Assembly (NCBI GenBank): GCA_001632435.1 | Contig: KV423971.1 | Coordinates: 62,001 to 126,000, forward strand | Source: Calocera cornea HHB12733 | Taxonomy: Eukaryota > Basidiomycota > Dacrymycetes > Dacrymycetales > Dacrymycetaceae | Length of the DNA: 64,000 bases | Reading direction: 5' to 3' | Translations under genes and position numbers: made by a program | Shown: positions 58,210-64,000 of the stretch, in pieces | How the letters are laid out: the number at the start of each line of letters is the position of its first letter | Numbering within the stretch: the first letter of the stretch is position 1 | The notes under the pieces: generated by a model | Told to the model about the DNA's origin: nothing | What the model saw: the letters and a program-made list of their open reading frames with translations, nothing else | Database searches by the model: none

Positions 58210-60110
58210 TTAATAATGTCGTCCCATCTTTTCGATCCTCTGGTCGACCTGGACGAAGTCTTGCGGTCTGCCACGCTTCTGTCCGCGGATTTGACCACTC
58301 CCCTGTTGCTGAGCGAAGTTGCCTCCTGGTTGAAACGCAATTTCTTGATTGGGATACATGCCGAAGTCTTGCCCATAGTTGCCCTGCCATCCCATAAACC
58401 CGTTCATCCCCATGTTCATCCCCACACCCATCCCGTGCATATCCATTCCTTCCATCCCTGCAGCATTGCTCATCTCATACATCGCCGTCATCATCTGCAA
58501 CTGAGCGAGCTGCTCATTGGTCTGCTGGAGCCGGATTTGCAGACGCTGTCGGTCCTGCATGTTCATATTTGGCTTGCTCAGCATAGCGGTCATCTGCTTT
58601 ATCGAATCTTGAAGAGTGGCGATCTGGGCCGAATGATCCGGCCTAGGCATGTTCTTGTCGACGCTCGGACCAGAAGTGACGACCTAGGATGTCACTTGTC
58701 AGTATGCATATCTCCCAGCGATACCTGAACACGCTTACCTGGCTTGCGTCTCCGTTCTGACCCTTGGAGCCTTCGTCATCCTCTTCTCTAGCCTCATCCA
58801 TTGCCTTGTATATGTACTCCTTCACTTTGCGCCTCATATCGGTATCTGGCTCAAGCCTATCCAGTGATCCGATGCGCTTGTTGCAGTTGGGACACACAAA
58901 GTCGTGTTCCAAGAGATGGGTTTGTATACATTCCTCGCAATACGTGGTTCCGCAGCATGGTGTCTTCGTAGCCTCTCTGAACAGCTTAGAGCAGATGGGA
59001 CAAGCAAGGCTGGAGTCTGTGACCGGCTTCTCTCGAATATCGTTCTCGGAGAGGGCCTTCGCCTTGGCTCTTTGTTTCTCCCATGTAGCACTACGGAAAC
59101 GTGGTCAGTCTTTGGGCCACTTGCATAACCCATGTATGTACTTACGAATCTGCTTGTGCGATGACATAGCCTCCATCCGGCGTAACCATCACTCCCGGCA
59201 TATTGTTACCGGTGGCAATAGGATTCTCGACCGCCTTAAGAAAGCTACGCGGTATCCCGGTTGTCCGTTTGATCCGAGGCCGATTATCGAAGTCCTGATC
59301 ACCGTTGGTGGGGCATTCCTGTATCCAATGGCCTTTCTGTCCACAGCGATAACAAGTATAGCCCAGAGGTGGAGGACGGGACGGTTGTTCATGCTGCTGA
59401 TGAGGCTGACTTGGCTTTCCTCTGAACCCACCGCGACCACGGCTATTGTGTATTGGCGTTGCTCTAAGTACAGAGTAAATATCACGCAAAATCTTAGAAG
59501 TGTACCGCTACTTACTGGGCCATCTTTTCCTGGGTTTGCTGCCACTGCTCAGACGTGGCCTGGAACATTGCAGCGATCGCCGCCTGCTCTTCATCGTCAA
59601 GGGTGGTAGATGCGGCTGCCTCTTCTTGCTGATCCTCCGGTTTCTCGGCGTTCTTTGATGGATCTTTCCCATCAAATCGTTGAGTGATCGAGCCTTGGCC
59701 AGGCTTCCAGCTGGGCAGAGGTCTGGCGGATGGCCTTGTAGCTTCGGCTCGAGGGTCAGGCGCGGGAGCTGCAGACTGTAGGCTGGCAACATAGATCTGT
59801 GCTTTGCCCCTCCCAGGCTTGGAAGGGGGCAATCGGCGCACGACGACAGAGCTGGAACGTGGAATGATATCTTCATCATTATACTCTGATGGAACAGTTT
59901 GAGGACTCCCGTCGACACGAGATGTAAGTATAACACACCTTTGTTAGATTTGGCGTCATAGACACCAAGATCAAAATCAGCCCCATTGCCCATCTTATTG
60001 GCGACCATGATTTCCCGCTTCAGATCGAAGACGGATATGCCGGTGCCGTCGAATGTAATGCGGGATTCATCCCGTTGAGCTTTGAACTTATAGTAGACCG
60101 ATGACGCCAT
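58210..60110 (-). CDS. MPE1: Cleavage and polyadenylation factor subunit MPE1 (RBBP6-like)
   Basis: Exons (minus): 60110-59939, 59885-59516, 59463-59146, 59090-58739, 58683-58210; 561 aa. Nuclear pre-mRNA 3'-end processing factor. Order of domains: ubiquitin-like DWNN domain (SSVYYKFKAQRDESRITFDG to about residue 75), linker, CCHC zinc knuckle (CYRCGQKGHWIQEC), then a RING/U-box-like finger (CPICSKLFREATKTPCCGTT, YCEECIQTH, FVCPNCNKRIG), and a Gln/Met-rich C-terminus with GMDMHGMGVGMNMGMNGFMG. The finger fits the E3-type RING of the family. Introns 1-4 are 52-55 nt. It converges on VPS5 and is divergent with ZPR1. Confidence 0.95.
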
Positions 60111-60585
60111 GCTGAGAATATGGTGTGAACGAATACGGTTCAGTTATTGTCAGGATAAAGAGCTTTGGGAATAGGGAAGGAGCGACGCGGTGGATGGCAC
60201 GGTTTGTGATTTCAAGACAGCAATAACGATATAAGATTTGCTATGGAACAAATCGAAAGGCTGAAACAATCCGAGTCCGGTTGGAGTGGGTGGATATGCG
60301 ATGGTGGTGGAGAGGGGATGCAACGGGACGGCTTGACCAGGAGACAGCAGATTGAGAAGGTGATCGTCGGGTGGGATGTCGGTGCACGCAGCCTGAGGAC
60401 GGACGCGCCACCACGGTTATATAATGGAAGGCGATTAGTCAGCATGACGCCCGTACCTGCGTTTTGGGCCCCGGGACACAATCGCGCTGTCCTCCATTCT
60501 AGAAGCTGCGATTCCTCGCCTTGCCTTAGATATCCGCCTCCTGTTCACGACCTGAGACTCATCACCAACCATATCCATTGAAGCA
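60111..60585. promoter_or_regulatory. Divergent promoter region MPE1 / ZPR1
   Basis: About 475 bp between diverging start codons. No repeat, RNA or clear TATA box recognised. Confidence 0.45.
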
Positions 60586-62339
60586 ATGCCGACTAGGGCC
60601 CAGGATCCTTTCTTCAAATCCATCGGAGCGGCCGCAGCCGATACAGAGGCACTCCGTGAGCAACCAGATGATGAAGATGGCCAGGAGCCAGACGTGGAGC
60701 CTATAGACGAGGATCGGCCGATGCAGGAAGTAGAAAGCCTATGTATGAACTGTGGGGAACAGGTATGTATTGATGCACAAACTCCCTGACGCTGGACTAA
60801 GAGTCTGTCAGGGAGTAACTCGAATGCTCCTCACGTCTATACCATACTTCCGTGAGGTGATCGTCATGTCATTTCGATGCGAACATTGCGGCAACCAAAA
60901 CAACGAGATCCAGTCAGCAAGCACAATACGAGGTTGGTCTTGGATTCGAGCTCATTCTTCTTGCTTATCTGACTAGGCTATATCAGAGCATGGTGTCACA
61001 TATACAGTCAAGATCCTCAACCAAGGCGACTTGGACCGTCAACTAGTGAAGTCCGAAACGGCCACAGTTTCGATACCCGAATTCGAGCTCACAATACCGC
61101 CGCTTCGTGGTCAGATGACGACGGTGGAAGGGACTCTCCGAGACACGATACAAGACCTGGCCGCCGACCAACCACTGCGGCGCATCGAAGATCCGCCCAC
61201 CTATGACAAAATCGAAGCACTCCTTACAAAGCTCAAGGAAGTCGTTCCGGATGACGAAGATGATGATGCACCTACAATGAACGAACGACAGCCGGAGGAT
61301 CCTGTCCGGCCGTTTACGGTCATCCTTGACGACCCAGCGGGAAACTCCTTCTTTGAATTCTCTGGCTCGATGGCCGACCCAAAGTGGAGCCTGAGGGAGT
61401 ATTCGCGAACAATGGAGCAGAACATCACATTGGGGCTTGCCCAGCCTGGAGATGACGAGAAGGAGAAGGTAACGCAGAAGGAGGGTCCTCTCAGAGAGGA
61501 AGATGAGGATGGATTGCCCGCCGAAGAAATTTTCATCTTTCCTGGCATATGTTCGTCATGCGGACATCAAGTTGATACGCGAATGAAGAAAGTCAACATC
61601 CCCTACTTCAAGGTGTGTCAGTACGTTGTGCCACATGCATAGATGCTGATATGAACACAGGACATCATAATCATGTCCACCAACTGCAGCGCGTGTGGTT
61701 ACCGAGATAACGAAGTGAAGTCGGGGGGTGCGATCTCTGATAAAGGAAAGCGTATAACCTTGAGAGTGGAGGACGCCGAAGATCTTAGTCGGGACATCTT
61801 GAAGGTAAGCCCCGAACGACCGTGCGAGACTACCCTACTTACGGAGGTTATCCAGAGTGAAACATGCGGCCTCGAAATTCCTGAAATCGACCTCGCCCTG
61901 CATGCTGGAACATTGGGAGGGCGCTTCACCACCGTAGAGGGCATTTTGACACAAGTTTACGACGAATTGAGCGAAAAAGTTTTCCGCGGAGATTCTGTGG
62001 GTTCGGCCAACAGCCAGAACAACACAGAATTTGAGACGTTCTTGGGAAGAATGAAGGAGGCAAGTTTCATATAATTGTATTTGAATACGCCTAAGCCCAG
62101 GATAGGTCATGACGGCTGCGCGGTCATTCACTCTGATTCTAGACGATCCTTTAGCCAACTCCTACCTTCAAAACTTATACGCCCCTGATCCCGATCCGAA
62201 CATGGAAATCACGACTTATGAGCGAACTTTCGATCAGAATGAAGAGCTGGGTCTTAACGACATGAAGGTAGATGGATATGAACTCCCAGCGAATCAAGGG
62301 GCAGGGGAAGTGGAACACACTCCAGTGCAGAACAGCTGA
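60586..62339 (+). CDS. ZPR1: Zinc-finger protein ZPR1
   Basis: Exons 60586-60762, 60812-60932, 60987-61612, 61661-61804, 61856-62059, 62106-62339; 501 aa. Two ZPR1 modules, each with a C4 zinc finger: [20 protein letters not shown] ending RCEHCG, and [20 protein letters not shown] ending NCSACG, each followed by the beta-rich A/B domain (LILDDP motifs [16 protein letters not shown] and [14 protein letters not shown]). It is a dedicated folding chaperone for eEF1A and acts in cytosol and nucleus. Intron 4 (51 nt, 61805-61855) is stop-free and in frame; intron 5 starts with GCAAGT (a GC-AG intron, 62060-62105). Ends in [10 protein letters not shown]. Confidence 0.95.
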
Positions 62340-63655
62340 GCAACAGAGATATGACTTTGAGGTTGACGGATGGCTATGCGCTACAGTTCGAACAACCATG
62401 TAGCATCGATTAGATTGGAGCGCGATGTCATCCGCCACCAGACGCAGAGGAGTCAGAGACACTTCGCTGACAGCTGAGAAGTTGGCCCTGCTAGGCCATA
62501 GCATCACGTCAACGAGCTGCACGCCCCTTGCGAAGCAAAGGGTTTTTGATCCCGAGGCCGTAACCCCCGATTCCATTTTGCCAGGACTTGCGAGTTTCCT
62601 GACAAGCACTCTGATGGCTTCTGACTCCATTTACTCCCGTGTCCATCTCAGTGACTCTTTGCTTCCGTTTATGGGCACTACCGCTTGGTGCAGGTTTGCT
62701 TCCCTTCGACGTTTGCATCCGTAGACCCTTTGCATCCGGCTTCCCACCTGGATCCGTTGCTTCCACACCTCAGTTTACTTCCGCTCCCCCTTTACTTCCG
62801 CTCACTCTTTTATTTCCGTTCGGTAGTTTACTTCCGCTGATCTATTTACCTCTATTGATTCATTTACTTCCGCCTTTGCTTTCGGCTTGGAGTTTACATC
62901 CGCTGTATGATTTGCAGGGGTTGCGTCCGTTCTGAGATTTGCTTCCCCCCTTGCTTCCCTGTCTGGATTTGTTTCCGCTAATTCATTCGCTTCCGGGAAC
63001 GGAGGTGCTTCCACCTTCTGATTTCGATTTGGCTTCATGTTTGCTTCCGCTACCGATTGGCTTCCGGGTGCCGCTTCCGCTGCTGGCGCATTCATCTGGT
63101 TCCGCTTCTAATGTACCTCCGCTCCCAATTTTTCATGGGCTTCCCAAATATGTCTCCGTCCGGTAAAAGCTTCGGTTTTACAATCTGTTTCCGTGACAGG
63201 CTTGTTTCGGCTCAAGTGTTAGCCTCCGCTCTGAAATACGTTTCCGTTCAACGGTGGCTTCCGGCTAAGTATTTACTCCCGTTTTGAGGTCTGCCTCCCT
63301 CTAAGTCTACTTCGCTCCAATAAGTGCTTCCTGTCCCGAGTGTACAATCATACCAGCTTGTCGGGCTCGGACAGCCTCTCGGGCGTCTTTCATCCGGTCC
63401 CTCAGAGAGGTATTTATTTCCGCTTGGGGCTCTGTTACTTCCGTGTGGGTCTGTGTGCTTCCGCTTGGTAGACCCTCTTTGCTTCCGCTCTCGGAGGCGG
63501 ACCCAAAATTACATGATCCCAGGCCCAACAGGGCGAAGTGCCTCTCTCTATACACAGAAACCTCCGCGCGTAACCTAGCCCTAGTTCCCAACCCTAATTA
63601 TTCCTCGACCTGAGTCAACTCTTTGGTTCAACTATCTCTATTCGATCAGGCCAGG
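62340..63655. other. Intergenic region with motif array 5
   Basis: About 1.3 kb between ZPR1 and the ubiquitin-hydrolase gene; most of it is the array listed separately. No other gene found. Confidence 0.55.
62628..63514 (+). repeat. Motif array 5 (longest)
   Basis: About 40 copies of the TTTRCYTCCGY motif (TTTACTTCCGC, TTTGCTTCCGC, TTTGCATCCG, TTTGTTTCCGC, GTACCTCCGC and variants) spaced mostly 15-25 bp over nearly 900 bp, all plus strand except the last, which forms a small hairpin: CTTCCGCTC next to CGGAGGCGGA at about 63484-63503. The right border reads GACCCAAAAT, matching the right border of array 4. Minus-strand translation gives a hydrophilic repeat peptide (AEVN-type units) with no family match. 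Confidence 0.8.
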
Positions 63656-64000
63656 ATGTCTACTTCCATCGCAATGGCTGTGGCCACGAGTGAGGCGCTG
63701 AGCTTTACTGGACTGCCCAAGCAGGAGAGCAACCGTTGGATTCCTCTAGAGAGCGATCCGGACATCATGAACAATGTGAGCTTGTTCTTCGGACGGTGTC
63801 CTTCCTCAGTATTGTGAAAACAACACTGTATCAAGTGGGCCCAGCAGCTTGGTCTTCAAACCAACATACATTCCTTCCAAGATGTATATGGTATGAATAA
63901 GGCCAGTCATACATGGGTGTCGCTGATAACGCTATCAGGGTTGGATCCCGAGTTGTTAGCTCTTGTACCCAAGCCGGTCAAAGCCATTCTCTTGCTCTTC
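63656..64000 (+). CDS. Ubiquitin C-terminal hydrolase (UCH/YUH1 family), 5' part
   Basis: Exons 63656-63775, 63836-63890, 63939 to the window edge; the gene continues past base 64000. The start has about 28 residues before RWIPLESDPDIMNNWAQQLG, the N-terminal signature of UCH-L1/L3-type enzymes, followed by VYGLDPELLALVPKPVKAIL. The catalytic cysteine, histidine and aspartate lie beyond the window, so activity cannot be judged. Both visible introns (60 and 48 nt) are canonical and keep frame. Motif array 5 lies about 140 bp upstream. Confidence 0.85.

Noticed and set aside
62628..63514. CRISPR array
   Set aside because: Eukaryotic nuclear context, repeat core too short and degenerate, spacers of only 5-10 bp and no cas genes.

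Overview
The window is nuclear DNA from a filamentous basidiomycete, most likely an Agaricomycete of the wood-decay or polypore type. The evidence is densely packed genes on both strands, many introns of 45-60 nt with GT(A/G)NGT donors and CTNAC/CTGAC branch sites just before the acceptor, short intergenic gaps, and clear orthologues of conserved fungal genes. I rebuilt 30 loci (29 genes and one pseudogene) by chaining exons. Every intact, complete model gives an open frame whose length is divisible by three.

Layout. Bases 1-890 hold a broken, inverted-duplicated Ty3/Gypsy-like gag remnant. Bases 0.9-6.2 kb carry three tandem SDR-type NAD(P)-dependent reductases on the minus strand; a fourth paralogue lies inverted at 13.8 kb. 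Between them are a secreted DUF1996 protein, a Pex23/Pex24-type peroxisomal membrane protein and RNase H2 subunit C. From 15.4 to 30.5 kb come core genes: CNOT9, ALG5, a YEA4-type nucleotide-sugar transporter, deoxyhypusine synthase, a small probable mitochondrial protein, a RING/coiled-coil protein, EMC5, NTO1 (15 exons) and guanylate kinase. From 32 to 44.9 kb are APC2, a membrane-anchored glycosidase-like protein, an iron alcohol dehydrogenase, NCE101, a glutathione transferase, a DUF2235 hydrolase and a leucine-rich protein. From 45.5 to 50.1 kb two tandem Clr2-type silencing genes lie head to tail; the first is a pseudogene with three frameshifts and a nonsense codon. ZW10, VPS5, MPE1 (RBBP6-like), ZPR1 and the 5' end of a ubiquitin C-terminal hydrolase complete the window.

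The strangest non-genic structure is a dispersed family of intergenic arrays at 31.6, 42.7, 50.3, 54.2 and 62.6 kb. They are built from a short motif, about TTTRCYTCCGY, repeated every 16-20 bp with variable spacers. Four of the five end in inverted motif copies, and the fourth is a two-armed head-to-head array. A separate 680-bp element at 30.8 kb has 50-bp terminal inverted repeats that contain the same core. I read the arrays as remnants of non-autonomous DNA elements with transposase-binding repeats, but the family is not one I recognise.

Functional links are those of a housekeeping chromosome arm. ALG5 and the nucleotide-sugar transporter are divergently paired and both supply glycosylation. 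ZW10, VPS5, EMC5 and NCE101 concern membrane traffic, and NTO1 and Clr2 concern chromatin. The SDR cluster and the Clr2 pair show recent local duplication and decay.
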